Of a DNA stretch of 52,759 nucleotides, positions 1 to 7,760 are shown one piece after another. Position numbers and translations under genes: made by a program. Location: NCBI GenBank assembly GCA_036379935.1, contig DASVFT010000139.1, positions 1 to 52,759 on the forward strand. Direction: 5' to 3'. Position 1 is the stretch's first letter; every line of letters starts with the position of its first letter. The notes beneath the pieces are model-generated. The model saw only the letters and a list, made by a program, of their open reading frames with translations, was not told where the DNA came from and ran no database searches. This DNA is from JAOPZW01 sp036379935 (lineage in GTDB: Bacteria > Actinomycetota > Thermoleophilia > Solirubrobacterales > Solirubrobacteraceae).

Positions 1-36
1 GTCGGTTCCGACGACCGGAGGGCGAACCACCCACTA

Positions 37-64
37 CGAGGGCCCGGCGTCAGCCGGGCCCTCG
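37..64. terminator. Strong hairpin terminator at end of the ABC/sigma operon
   Basis: A perfect 12-bp inverted repeat (arms 37-48 and 53-64, loop GTCA) overlaps the stop codon of the minus-strand reductase gene. There is no clear U-tract on either side, so it may act as a bidirectional, stem-driven terminator. Confidence 0.65.
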
Positions 65-841
65 TGCGTTCAGCACCTCGCCCGCGCCGCGCAGGCGCAC
101 GCCCAGCAGCGCCCGCGCACGCGAGCAGTCCAGGGCGAGGCGCTTCGGCCGCCCGGGGCCGCCCGTGCCGCCGCGCAGGGCGCCCGGATCCTGCCCGTGG
201 TGCGCGGCCACCAGCCGCGCGAACTCCAGCCGCGTCAACGCGTCGGCGCCCGCGACGTGCAGCGGGCCGCTGACGTCCAGCGCGGCCAGCTCGAGCAGCG
301 CCGCCGCGAGGTCGCCGACCATGGTCGGACAGCGGACCTCGTCGGTGAAGAAGGTCATGTCGCGCACGCCGGCGGCGGCCTCGATCGCCGTCACCTCGTG
401 AGGCGACGGGACCTCGCCCCCGTACAGCAGCGAGGTCCGGACCATGAGCGCCCCGGGCGGGCACACGCGCTCCGCCTCGAGCTTGGCCGCCCCGTACGGC
501 GTCACCGGATCGGGCGCGTCGTCCTCGGTCAGAGGCCGATCGCCGTCGCCGAAGACGACGTCGGTCGAGAGGTGCACCAGGCGCGCGCCCACGCCCGCAG
601 CGGCCGCCACCACCGATCGCGTCCCGTCGACGTTCACGCTCGCGTCGTCCATGCGATAGGCCGTGTGGACGACGACGTCCGGGCGCGCCTCGCCCACCGC
701 CCGCCGCACCGCAGCGGCGTCGCGCACGTCGAGCTGGGCGCTGCCCTCGATTCCGGTGACCTCCCATCCCGCGGCACGAGCGCGAGCGCCGAGCTCCCGG
801 CCGAGGTACCCGCCGAGGCCCGTGACGAACAGGCGCGCCAC
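50..841 (-). CDS. RmlD/NAD-dependent epimerase-like sugar reductase (SDR)
   Basis: About 263 residues. The N-terminus has a Rossmann nucleotide-binding motif (VTGLGGYLG), then LVHLSTDVVFGDG and a YGAAKLEAE segment holding the SDR Tyr-x3-Lys pair. This is the pattern of the RmlD (dTDP-4-dehydrorhamnose reductase) branch of extended SDRs, which reduce a keto-sugar nucleotide with NAD(P)H in the cytoplasm. I chose the GTG at 841, 8 nt after the stop of the anti-sigma gene, because the longer upstream reading frame merely overlaps that gene and has low-complexity Arg-rich translation. It is the last gene of the operon. The substrate cannot be told from sequence, and no other rhamnose genes lie nearby. 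Confidence 0.8.
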   Translation of the reverse strand: MARLFVTGLGGYLGRELGARARAAGWEVTGIEGSAQLDVRDAAAVRRAVGEARPDVVVHTAYRMDDASVNVDGTRSVVAAAAGVGARLVHLSTDVVFGDGDRPLTEDDAPDPVTPYGAAKLEAERVCPPGALMVRTSLLYGGEVPSPHEVTAIEAAAGVRDMTFFTDEVRCPTMVGDLAAALLELAALDVSGPLHVAGADALTRLEFARLVAAHHGQDPGALRGGTGGPGRPKRLALDCSRARALLGVRLRGAGEVLNARGPG

Positions 842-849
842 GCGGCGAC

Positions 850-1542
850 TCAGAAGGGAACGCCCTTGCCCTTGCCCTTCCAGCTGGCCAGCGCGAGCAG
901 CTGCTGCTCGGGCACCGCGAGGGGCGCGCTCAGCACGCAGGTGTGACGACCGCGCTGCCAGCTCACGATGCGCCTGCCGTCGTGCCGGGTCACCCAGAGC
1001 ACGATGCCGTTCTCCGTCTCCTTGCGCGAGTCCGAGGGCGGATCGACGGCGTCGCCGCCGAGGATCGTGTAGGCGGCCCGGGCGCCGCCGGCGTCCTCGT
1101 AGTAGACGGTCTTGGCCTCGCGTTCTTCGATCCGGTCGTCGCGTGCCCCGACGGCCTTCCACCGGAAGGAGTCGTTCCAGTAGGGGAACGGGACCCCTTC
1201 CACCGAGCTCTTGAGCACGGCGCGGTTCGAAGCGTCCTCGACCGGCGCGGGCAGCACGGGCCCGCGGGCCGCCAGCGCCGCGGTCCCGACCACCGTCGGC
1301 GCGGCGCCGCTGCTGCTGAGCACGACGATCGCCACGACGAGCGCGGCCACGAGCCCGGCAGCCGGCAGCAGCAGCCAGCGCAGACGACGGCGGCCAGGGC
1401 GCACGCCCCGCTCGATGGCCCGCGAGCGGTCGGCCTCGATCCGCTCGCGCAGCGCCACGGGGGCGCTCGTCTCCGCGACCGCCGAGGCGATCAGCGCGCG
1501 GCCGCGCTCGGCGAGCTCCTCGTCGCGCGGGTCCAGCGGCAT
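850..1542 (-). CDS. Membrane-anchored protein, probable anti-sigma factor
   Basis: About 230 residues. It has a charged cytoplasmic N-terminus of roughly 55 residues, one hydrophobic span (WLLLPAAGLVAALVVAIVVL) and an extracytoplasmic domain of about 140 residues with no recognised fold. It directly follows an ECF sigma gene in the same operon, the usual place for a one-TM anti-sigma factor, but I see no zinc-binding anti-sigma motif (HxxxCxxC). The role is therefore inferred from topology and position. The ATG at 1542 has a GGAGA Shine-Dalgarno 7 nt upstream. An in-frame GTG at 1563 would add seven residues. Confidence 0.65.
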   Translation of the reverse strand: MPLDPRDEELAERGRALIASAVAETSAPVALRERIEADRSRAIERGVRPGRRRLRWLLLPAAGLVAALVVAIVVLSSSGAAPTVVGTAALAARGPVLPAPVEDASNRAVLKSSVEGVPFPYWNDSFRWKAVGARDDRIEEREAKTVYYEDAGGARAAYTILGGDAVDPPSDSRKETENGIVLWVTRHDGRRIVSWQRGRHTCVLSAPLAVPEQQLLALASWKGKGKGVPF

Positions 1543-1571
1543 GTGGGGATCTCCGGGGGCCACGGGTTGCC

Positions 1572-2117
1572 TTAAAGGACGCCTTCCCGGCTCGGATCCA
1601 TCCCGCGCGCGACCTGGGCGCGAGCGCGAAAGAGCCGCGAGGTGATCGTTGCCTCCTTGGTCCCCAGGAGCTTGGCCGCCTCGCCGTAGCTCAGCCCGAC
1701 GACGTCGACGGCCACAAGCGCATCGCGGAACGCCTCGGGGAGGGCGGAGATGTAGGCGAAGACCTCGCGCGCCTCGACGGCGGCGTCAGGGCGCATGGCG
1801 CTCGACCCGTCGGCCGGCTCGCGCTCGTCCGGCATCGCGGCGAGCTGGGGCCGGCGCAGCGCCGTGCGATGGCGGCTGACGAACGTGTTGCGCAGCACGC
1901 GCAGCAGGTAGCCGAGGTCGTCGTCGCTGCGCAGGAAGCGCGGCTTGGCCAGCACCTTGGCGAACGTCTCCTGCACGAGGTCCTCGGCGTCCTCGCGCGA
2001 GCCGCAGAGCGCCCAGGCCGCCCGATAGAGCCGGTCGACATGGTCGCCCAGCGCGGTGGTGTCGAGCTGGCGTGCGGGACCGCTCACGACGCCGCCCAGC
2101 ATACGGCCCCACGTCAC
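1572..2117 (-). CDS. ECF-type RNA polymerase sigma-70 factor
   Basis: About 181 residues, normal for an ECF sigma factor. The region-2 segment is recognisable (ALCGSREDAEDLVQETF, then DDDLGYLLRVLRNTFVSRHR), as is region 4 with its helix-turn-helix (LPEAFRDALVAVDVVGLSYGEAAKLLGT, then TSRLFRAR). It should direct RNA polymerase to a small regulon in response to a signal sensed by the following membrane protein. The GTG at 2117 overlaps the stop of the upstream permease (GTGA) and is preceded by GAGG. An ATG at 2102 is the alternative start. Co-transcription behind an ABC exporter suggests that envelope stress or a toxic substrate is the signal, which is inference. Confidence 0.85.
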   Translation of the reverse strand: MTWGRMLGGVVSGPARQLDTTALGDHVDRLYRAAWALCGSREDAEDLVQETFAKVLAKPRFLRSDDDLGYLLRVLRNTFVSRHRTALRRPQLAAMPDEREPADGSSAMRPDAAVEAREVFAYISALPEAFRDALVAVDVVGLSYGEAAKLLGTKEATITSRLFRARAQVARGMDPSREGVL

Positions 2118-2887
2118 TCGCCTCGCTCGGCCTGACGCAGGCCCGTCAGGGCCCAGATGATCCCCACCGCCACGAGGCCGAAGCCGGCCAGGTAGGCGAG
2201 GCCGACGGTCTCCGGGTGGCCGGAGAGGAACCCGCGCCCGGCCTCGATGATCGCCGTGAGCGGGTTGTAGGAGGCCGCGTGGTTGACCCAGCCGCGGATG
2301 AGGTCCAGCGGCACGTAGACGGGCGCCATGAAGAGGAGCAGGAAGACCGGGATCTGCATCGCCGGTCCCGCCTGCAGCGTCTGCACGCGCAACGCCAGGC
2401 CGCTGGCCCACAGTGTCGCGGTGAGGCTGACGAGGAGCGCCAGCGACAGCAGCCCGAGCAGCTGGGCGGCACCGCCGTCGACCTGCATGCCGGAGATGAG
2501 CGCGGCGACGGTGACCACCGTTCCGGTCATGAAGAAGCGCGCCAGCGCCGCCGCCGCGTAGCCGGCGATGATCCCCTCGCGCCGCGGCGCGCCCAGCAGG
2601 AGCCGCCGCCCGAAGCCCGACTCGAAGTCGCCGGCGGCCGCGAAGCCGGTGAAGACACCGCCGAACGCCGCCGCCTGGAGGAAGACGAAGACGAACTGGA
2701 AGGCGGTGTAGCCCGACGGGAAGTCGAAGCCCGGAACGTTGGCCACGTTCGAAAGGCCCCCCGCGAACGCGACGAGGAAGAGCAGCGGGAAGACGATCGA
2801 CGGGATGATGAGCGCCGGGTTCTTGAAGGCGTGGATGAGGTTGCGGCGCAGGACCGCGCCGGCGACCGTGGCGAAGTCGCGCGTCAT
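2114..2887 (-). CDS. ABC-2 type transporter permease (DrrB-like), second subunit
   Basis: About 257 residues with six predicted hydrophobic segments. The N-terminus (FKNPALIIPSIVFPLLFLVAF) and the end, LYxxAxGxFExGF-like and YNPLTAIIEAGRGFLSG, are typical of ABC-2 daunorubicin-resistance-type permeases. It should form the membrane pore with the ATPase encoded at the head of the operon. The ATG at 2887 overlaps the stop of the preceding permease (ATGA). It is a paralogue of the preceding gene, which is frameshifted, so this intact copy may carry the transport function alone if the frameshift is real. Confidence 0.85.
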   Translation of the reverse strand: MTRDFATVAGAVLRRNLIHAFKNPALIIPSIVFPLLFLVAFAGGLSNVANVPGFDFPSGYTAFQFVFVFLQAAAFGGVFTGFAAAGDFESGFGRRLLLGAPRREGIIAGYAAAALARFFMTGTVVTVAALISGMQVDGGAAQLLGLLSLALLVSLTATLWASGLALRVQTLQAGPAMQIPVFLLLFMAPVYVPLDLIRGWVNHAASYNPLTAIIEAGRGFLSGHPETVGLAYLAGFGLVAVGIIWALTGLRQAERGE

Positions 2888-3659
2888 GTCCGCGCCATCC
2901 GCGTCGCGAGGCCGCGGGAGGCGCCCCAGAAGGAGAGGACGAGCACCCCGACGAGCACGGCGAGCCCGCGCCACAGCGCCGTGCCGTCCCACCCGGTGAT
3001 GACCAGCGAGCGCAGACCTTCGATCAGATAGGAGGCCGGGTTCCAGGTCGCCACCGTGCGGAACCAGTCGATGCTGATGAGGTCGCGCGGCATGCTCATC
3101 GACGACAGGAAGAAGAGCGCGAACATCAGCGGGAAGACGCCCTGGACCGCCTCGGGCGAGCCTGTGCGCGCGCCCATGGTGGCGCCGATCCCCGCGAAGG
3201 CCACCGCGGCGAAGACCGCGTAGAGGACGAGCACGGCCGCGCCGGGCGCGCCGCTCTTGATGTCGACCCCCGCGATCAGGCCGACGGCCAGGTAGGCCAG
3301 GGCGCCCACGAGCGCCAGCGTCGTGGCACCGGCCATCTGCCCGACGAGGATCGCCACACGGCGCAGCGGCGTCAGCTGGAGGCGGTTGAGGAAGCCCGAT
3401 TGGATGTCGGTGGCCAGCTCGGTGCCGGCGGTGATGGCCGCGAACATCGCGCCCTGGACGAAGCAGACCGTGATCGGAAGTCGAGGTAGGAGTCGGCCGG
3501 GAAGCCCGGGAGCTTCGTCGCCGAGCTCAGGCCGCTCGCGTTGACCGCCAGGAGGAAGAGCGGGAAGACGATCGTCGGCACGATGAGCGCCGGCTGGCGC
3601 ATGGTGCGGCGCACGGACCGACGGGCGACGAGCGCGACCTGGTCGACGATCGCGCTCAT
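2884..3659 (-). pseudogene. ABC-2 type permease, first subunit, interrupted by a -1 frameshift
   Basis: The ATG at 3659 (overlapping the ATPase stop as ATGA) opens a frame matching the N-terminus of an ABC-2 permease (RRTMRQPALIVPTIVFPLF through FPADSYLDF). At about 3476 the reading continues only in another frame (ITVCFVQGAMFAA onward to 2884). Total length is 776 nt, one short of a whole number of codons. The break sits in a short G run (plus strand GATCGG; the paralogue keeps the longer run, ACGGGAAGTCGAAG). One lost base, either a real mutation or a consensus error, explains everything. If corrected, the product would be about 258 residues with six membrane segments. Confidence 0.75.
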
Positions 3660-4648
3660 GCCGGTACCGGCTGCTCGGCCGCTTCGCCTGCCTCTCCGGC
3701 CCCTTCCAGCGAACGGCCGGTCTTGGCCAGGAAGACGTCGTCGAGCGAAGGAGAGTGCAGCTGCAGGTGCGCGAGCGCGACGCCCTCCTCGTCGAGCGCG
3801 CGGACGATCTCGGCCAGCTGCTCGGCGCCCCGGCGCAGGCGGACCGCCGCGCCCTTGGGGGAGTGCGCCGCGGGCTCCCCGAAGCGGGCCAGCACCGCGG
3901 CGGCGCGCTCGAGGTCGTGCGGGTCGGCGGGGATGGCTTCGACCGAGTCGCCCCCGATGTCGCGCTTGAGCTCGTCCGGCGTGCCCTCGGCCACGAGGCG
4001 CCCGCGGTCGATGATGCCCACGCGATCGGCGAGCACGTCGGCCTCCTCGAGGTACTGCGTGGTGAGGAAGACCGTCACGCCGTCGTCGGTGGCCAGGCGC
4101 CGGACCTCGTCCCAGAGCGCGCTGCGGCTCTGCGGGTCCAGGCCGGTGGTGGGCTCGTCGAGGAAGAGGATCGACGGGCGGTGGACGAGCGCCATCGCCA
4201 GGTCGAGGCGCCGCTTCATGCCGCCGGAGTAGCCGCCGACCTTGCGGTCGGCCGCATCGCTGAGCCCCACGCGCTCGAGCAGCTCGGCGCCGCGCGCGGC
4301 GCGCTCGGCCCGGCCCAGGCCATTGAGACCGCCCTGGAGGTCCAGGTGCTCGCGTCCGGTGAGGAAGGTGTCGAGGGCGGCCTCCTGCAGTGCGGCGCCG
4401 ATGTGGCGGCGGACGTCGGCGCCCTGCGAGGTGACGTCGAAGCCCGCGACGCTGGCGCGGCCGGCGGTCGGGGGCAGCAGCGTGGTCAGCATGTGCACGG
4501 TCGTCGACTTCCCCGCCCCGTTGGGCCCGAGGAAGCCGTAGATCTCGCCCGGCGCCACCTGCAGATCGATCCCGTCGACCGCGCGGATGTCGCCCTTGAA
4601 CGTCCTCACCAGCCCTTCGACCACGATGCCGTGGTGGTTGCTGCTCAT
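3656..4648 (-). CDS. ABC transporter ATP-binding protein, DrrA family
   Basis: 330 residues. It has Walker A GPNGAGKST, signature YSGGMKRRLDLA, Walker B ILFLDEPTTGLD and a switch His replaced by Gln (LTTQYLEEAD), all as in DrrA-type drug-export ATPases. The C-terminal about 90 residues form the extra domain common in this family, ending in LHSPSLDDVFLAKTGRSL. The start at 4648 has GAGGACC immediately upstream. It powers the two permeases that follow with ATGA overlaps. A divergent MarR gene shares its promoter region, a common arrangement for regulated multidrug exporters. Confidence 0.93.
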   Translation of the reverse strand: MSSNHHGIVVEGLVRTFKGDIRAVDGIDLQVAPGEIYGFLGPNGAGKSTTVHMLTTLLPPTAGRASVAGFDVTSQGADVRRHIGAALQEAALDTFLTGREHLDLQGGLNGLGRAERAARGAELLERVGLSDAADRKVGGYSGGMKRRLDLAMALVHRPSILFLDEPTTGLDPQSRSALWDEVRRLATDDGVTVFLTTQYLEEADVLADRVGIIDRGRLVAEGTPDELKRDIGGDSVEAIPADPHDLERAAAVLARFGEPAAHSPKGAAVRLRRGAEQLAEIVRALDEEGVALAHLQLHSPSLDDVFLAKTGRSLEGAGEAGEAAEQPVPA

Positions 4649-4716
4649 GGTCCTCAGGGTGCCACACTTCTTGATGTTGTCAACCATTTACGATGATAAG
4701 TACTATGGACGGTGCG
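4649..4716. promoter_or_regulatory. Divergent promoter/operator between ABC exporter and MarR gene
   Basis: A 30-bp AT-rich island (4676-4706) stands out in the GC-rich sequence. On the plus strand TTGTCA (4677-4682), an 18-bp spacer and TACTAT (4701-4706) form a plausible promoter for the MarR gene. On the minus strand TATCAT (4693-4698) is a good -10 for the exporter. GTTGTCAAC is a short inverted repeat overlapping the -35, so one MarR dimer could block both promoters. Confidence 0.4.
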
Positions 4717-5154
4717 ATGGGCGCGACCAGCACACGCGCGACGTCTCCCGCGTCCGAGGCGTGGGCGCTGATCTTCGAGCTGATGCACGTGTCCAAGAAG
4801 CGGTTCATGGCCATCGCGTCGGAGTTCGAGCTCTCGCCGCCGCAGGTCATGGCGCTGCGCCAGCTCGACCCCGACGAGCCCAAGCCGATGAGCGAGCTCG
4901 CGGCCGCGCTGCGCTGCGACAACTCGAACGTCACCGGCATCATCGACCGGCTCGAGGACCGCGGTCTCGTCGAGCGCCGCGCCGCCGAGCACGATCGGCG
5001 CGTGAAGATGCTGACCATGACCGCACGCGGCGCCGAGATCCGCGCCCAGCTGTGGACACGGCTCAGCGAGCCGCCCGAGCCGCTGGCGCGCCTGTCGCCC
5101 GCCGATCAGCGCGCGCTGCGCGACATCATGCGACGGGCCCTCGGGCGCGACTGA
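4717..5154 (+). CDS. MarR family transcriptional regulator
   Basis: About 145 residues with a winged helix-turn-helix: ELSPPQVMALRQLD, then PMSELAAALRCDNSNVTGIIDRLE and the wing GLVERRAAEHDRRVKMLTMT, the classic MarR DxRxx pattern. It probably represses the divergent ABC exporter operon and itself, with ligand binding causing release. The start is uncertain. In-frame ATGs lie at 4693, 4705 and 4717, and I prefer 4717 because the best promoter (-10 at 4701-4706) would start transcription just upstream of it. The gene ends 1 bp from the convergent protease gene, with no room for a terminator. Confidence 0.85.
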   Translation: MGATSTRATSPASEAWALIFELMHVSKKRFMAIASEFELSPPQVMALRQLDPDEPKPMSELAAALRCDNSNVTGIIDRLEDRGLVERRAAEHDRRVKMLTMTARGAEIRAQLWTRLSEPPEPLARLSPADQRALRDIMRRALGRD

Positions 5155-5155
5155 C

Positions 5156-6610
5156 TCAGCACGACGGCTGCCACGCCGGCGTTACGCCCTGCGCCTGCCA
5201 CGCGTTGCCGACGGTGGTGGCGCTGTAGCCGAGGTCCGTGGCCGCCTGCTCCTCGGCCGCGCGCGCGTCGGCGAACGTCGCGTTGGGGCCGAGGTACGTG
5301 GTCTGCGCGCGGTAGCGGATCTGCTGCGCGGGCCCTCGCCCGAGCGCGTCGATCAGGTTCGCGTAGACCTTGTTCGGGATCCCGTCGTTGACGTGCACCC
5401 CGCCGTTGTCGCTGGACGTGCAGACGTACTGCGAGGCGTTCGCCGGCTGGCCGTACGCGCCCGGGTTGCGCATGTCGCGGACCGCGCCGATCGGCAGGTC
5501 CTCGCCCATCGTCGAGTCGCCCGGGTCCACGTCCCAGCCCGCCTGGTCGGAGAGCGACTCGTTCAGCGCGCCCGGCTGGTCGGCGTACTCGAGCGCCGCC
5601 GTGTGCTCGGTCACCGCGTGCGTCAGCTCGTGGGCGGTGACGTCGTTGACGGTGAAGCCGTCGCCATAGACCATCTCGGCGCCGTCCCAGAACGCGTTCT
5701 GGTAGTTGACGCCGTAGTGCACGAAGCTGACGAGCTCGGCGCCGGCGTCGTCGTAGGAGTCGCGGCCGAAGGTCGAGGCGTAGTAGTCGTAGGTCGCGCC
5801 GGTGAAGTCGTAGGCGTGGTCGACGTCGACGTTCCCCGTGGCCGGGTCGCCCTCGCCGCGCGCGAAGGTGCCCGTCGTCGTGCTGTGGTTGGCGTTGTAG
5901 ACGGTGCGGACCTTCGCGAACTCTGTCCGGTCGAGCGCGTCGGTCACGCGCCCGGAGGCCGCGTCCACGAACACGAGCTTGCGGTCGGGACGGGTGGTCG
6001 AGGTGACGTCGACGGCCCACGAGAGCGTCGCGGGGTGCGAGGCCAGGGGCACGCCGGTGTAGACGACGAGCCGAGGGGCGTGGAGGACCCGGGCGTCGGG
6101 AACCTGGGCCGCGGCCACGTCGCGCGCCTGTTCGGCCGTCACCGACGGCTGCGTCGCCGCACCCGCGGTGGCCCGCGAGACGCCGGCGGTGAAGCCGGCC
6201 AGGGCGCCAGCGCCGCTGGCGAGGTGGACGGTCACCACGCCGTCGTAGATCGGGACGCCGCCCGCCATCTGCTCGAAGCGCACGTGGCGCTGGCCGAGGG
6301 CGTCGACGGTCGTGCCCGCGTAGCGCAGCTGGCGGTTCGCGTCGACGACGCCGAGCAGGCCGGCGTAGCGCTCGACCGCGGCACGCGCGACCGTGCCCGC
6401 GGTCGCGCCGGGCGCGACCCCGAGACGTTGGAGCGTCACGGTCCCGGTGGCCGTCGAGGCCCCGGCCGTGGCCGGGCTCGAGACGATCCGCTCGCCCCGC
6501 GCGTCCTGCGCGAAGCGGTCGCGGGCGGCCTGCTGGGTGGCCGCACCGGCGGCCGGAACGAGGACGATGGAGGCGAGCGCCATCGGCGCCGCGAAACGAA
6601 TGACGCGCAT
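5156..6610 (-). CDS. Secreted M4 (thermolysin-like) metallopeptidase
   Basis: 484 residues. It has a signal peptide (hydrophobic residues 5-23, then AGAATQQ), a propeptide with FTP/PepSY-like segments to about residue 230, and the catalytic domain. Zinc and catalytic residues are present: HELTH at 327-331, the third zinc ligand Glu351 in GALNESLSD, and the catalytic His406 in DNGGVHVNDGI. It should be an extracellular endopeptidase activated by autocleavage of the propeptide. It stands alone, with convergent MarR on one side and the citrate synthase end on the other. No C-terminal domain beyond the peptidase is visible. Confidence 0.93.
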   Translation of the reverse strand: MRVIRFAAPMALASIVLVPAAGAATQQAARDRFAQDARGERIVSSPATAGASTATGTVTLQRLGVAPGATAGTVARAAVERYAGLLGVVDANRQLRYAGTTVDALGQRHVRFEQMAGGVPIYDGVVTVHLASGAGALAGFTAGVSRATAGAATQPSVTAEQARDVAAAQVPDARVLHAPRLVVYTGVPLASHPATLSWAVDVTSTTRPDRKLVFVDAASGRVTDALDRTEFAKVRTVYNANHSTTTGTFARGEGDPATGNVDVDHAYDFTGATYDYYASTFGRDSYDDAGAELVSFVHYGVNYQNAFWDGAEMVYGDGFTVNDVTAHELTHAVTEHTAALEYADQPGALNESLSDQAGWDVDPGDSTMGEDLPIGAVRDMRNPGAYGQPANASQYVCTSSDNGGVHVNDGIPNKVYANLIDALGRGPAQQIRYRAQTTYLGPNATFADARAAEEQAATDLGYSATTVGNAWQAQGVTPAWQPSC

Positions 6611-6623
6611 AGCGCGCCGTCAA

Positions 6624-7760
6624 CTACCCCCGCGAAGCGAGACCTGAAACCAGGGTTGTCTTCTCAGCGCCGGGCACGTCCGACGCGGCCCGCGGCGGCG
6701 GTCCGACGTACGTCGCGGTCGGGCGGATGAGGCGCCCTTCCCGCTTCTGCTCGAGGATGTGCGCCGACCACCCGGCCACGCGCGCGCAGGTGAACATGCT
6801 CGTGAACAGCTCGGGCGGGACCTCGGCCGAGTCGAGCACGACGGCCGACCAGAACTCCACGTTGGTGGCCAGGACCCGATCGGGCTTGCGCGCGTGGAGC
6901 TCGGCCAGGGCCGCGCGCTCGATCTCCTCGGCGACCTCGAGGCGCGCGGCCCCGAGCTCGCGGGCGGTCCGCCGCAGGACGCGCGCGCGAGGGTCCTCGG
7001 CCCGGTAGATGCGATGGCCGAAGCCCATGAGGCGCTCGCCGCGGTCCAGCGCGTCGCTGACCCAGCGCTCGGCGTCGCCGGTGCGCTCCACCTCGTCGAG
7101 CATCTTCAGCACGCGCGACGGCGCGCCGCCGTGGAGCGGTCCGCTGAGCGCCCCGACCGCGCCCGACAGCGCCGCGGCGACGTCGGCGCCGGTGGAGGCG
7201 ATCACCCGCGCGGTGAAGGTCGAGGCGTTCATGCCGTGCTCGGCGGCCGAGATCCAGTAGGCGTCGATCGCCTTGACGTGATCGGGATCCGCCTCGCCGC
7301 GCCAGCGGATGAGGAAGCGCTCGGCGGTCGTCGCCCCCTTGTCGACCTCGCTCTGCGCGACGGGCGGGCGTCCGGCGCCGCGCGCCGACTGCGCCACGAA
7401 GCTCAGGGCCATGACCGAGGCGCGCGCGAGATCGTCGCGCGCCTGCTCCTCTCCGATGTCGATGAGCTGGCGGAAGCCCGCCCCGTCGGCGCCGGCCGCG
7501 AGCATGGCCAGGGCGGCCTGGACGTCCACGCGCGGGTCGCCCGATCGCACGGCGAGCGGGTACGGCGGCGCCGGCGGCAGGCCGGGGTCGTAGGAGTCGT
7601 CGACCAGCAGCCCCCAGACCTTCTCGAACGGGACCGCCCCGACGAGGTCCTCGATGTCGACGCCGCGGTAGCGCAGCGCGCCGCCCTCCCGGTCGGGCTC
7701 GGCGATCTCGGTGGCGAAGGCCACGACGCCTTCGAGGCCGGACTGCACGTCGGATGTCAT
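6624..7760 (-). CDS. citA: Citrate synthase, CitA/citrate synthase 2 type
   Basis: 378 residues, small for the family. Catalytic His motifs are present (LSGPLHGGAPSRV and MGFGHRIYRAEDPR). The usual catalytic Asp region reads NVEFWSAVVL, with Glu where classic citrate synthases have Asp (NVDFYS); I recall the same Glu in actinobacterial CitA-type enzymes, so it may be subgroup-typical rather than a defect. The enzyme condenses acetyl-CoA with oxaloacetate (or propionyl-CoA for methylcitrate). The ATG overlaps the stop of the MFS transporter (ATGA), so the two are co-translated, with a CGNR regulator at the head of the operon. Confidence 0.88.
   Translation of the reverse strand: MTSDVQSGLEGVVAFATEIAEPDREGGALRYRGVDIEDLVGAVPFEKVWGLLVDDSYDPGLPPAPPYPLAVRSGDPRVDVQAALAMLAAGADGAGFRQLIDIGEEQARDDLARASVMALSFVAQSARGAGRPPVAQSEVDKGATTAERFLIRWRGEADPDHVKAIDAYWISAAEHGMNASTFTARVIASTGADVAAALSGAVGALSGPLHGGAPSRVLKMLDEVERTGDAERWVSDALDRGERLMGFGHRIYRAEDPRARVLRRTARELGAARLEVAEEIERAALAELHARKPDRVLATNVEFWSAVVLDSAEVPPELFTSMFTCARVAGWSAHILEQKREGRLIRPTATYVGPPPRAASDVPGAEKTTLVSGLASRG

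Noticed and set aside
1..36. Possible tRNA 3' end at the window start
   Set aside because: GTCGGTTCCGAC can form a small stem but does not fit a T-arm, and no acceptor stem or CCA-adjacent pattern is visible.
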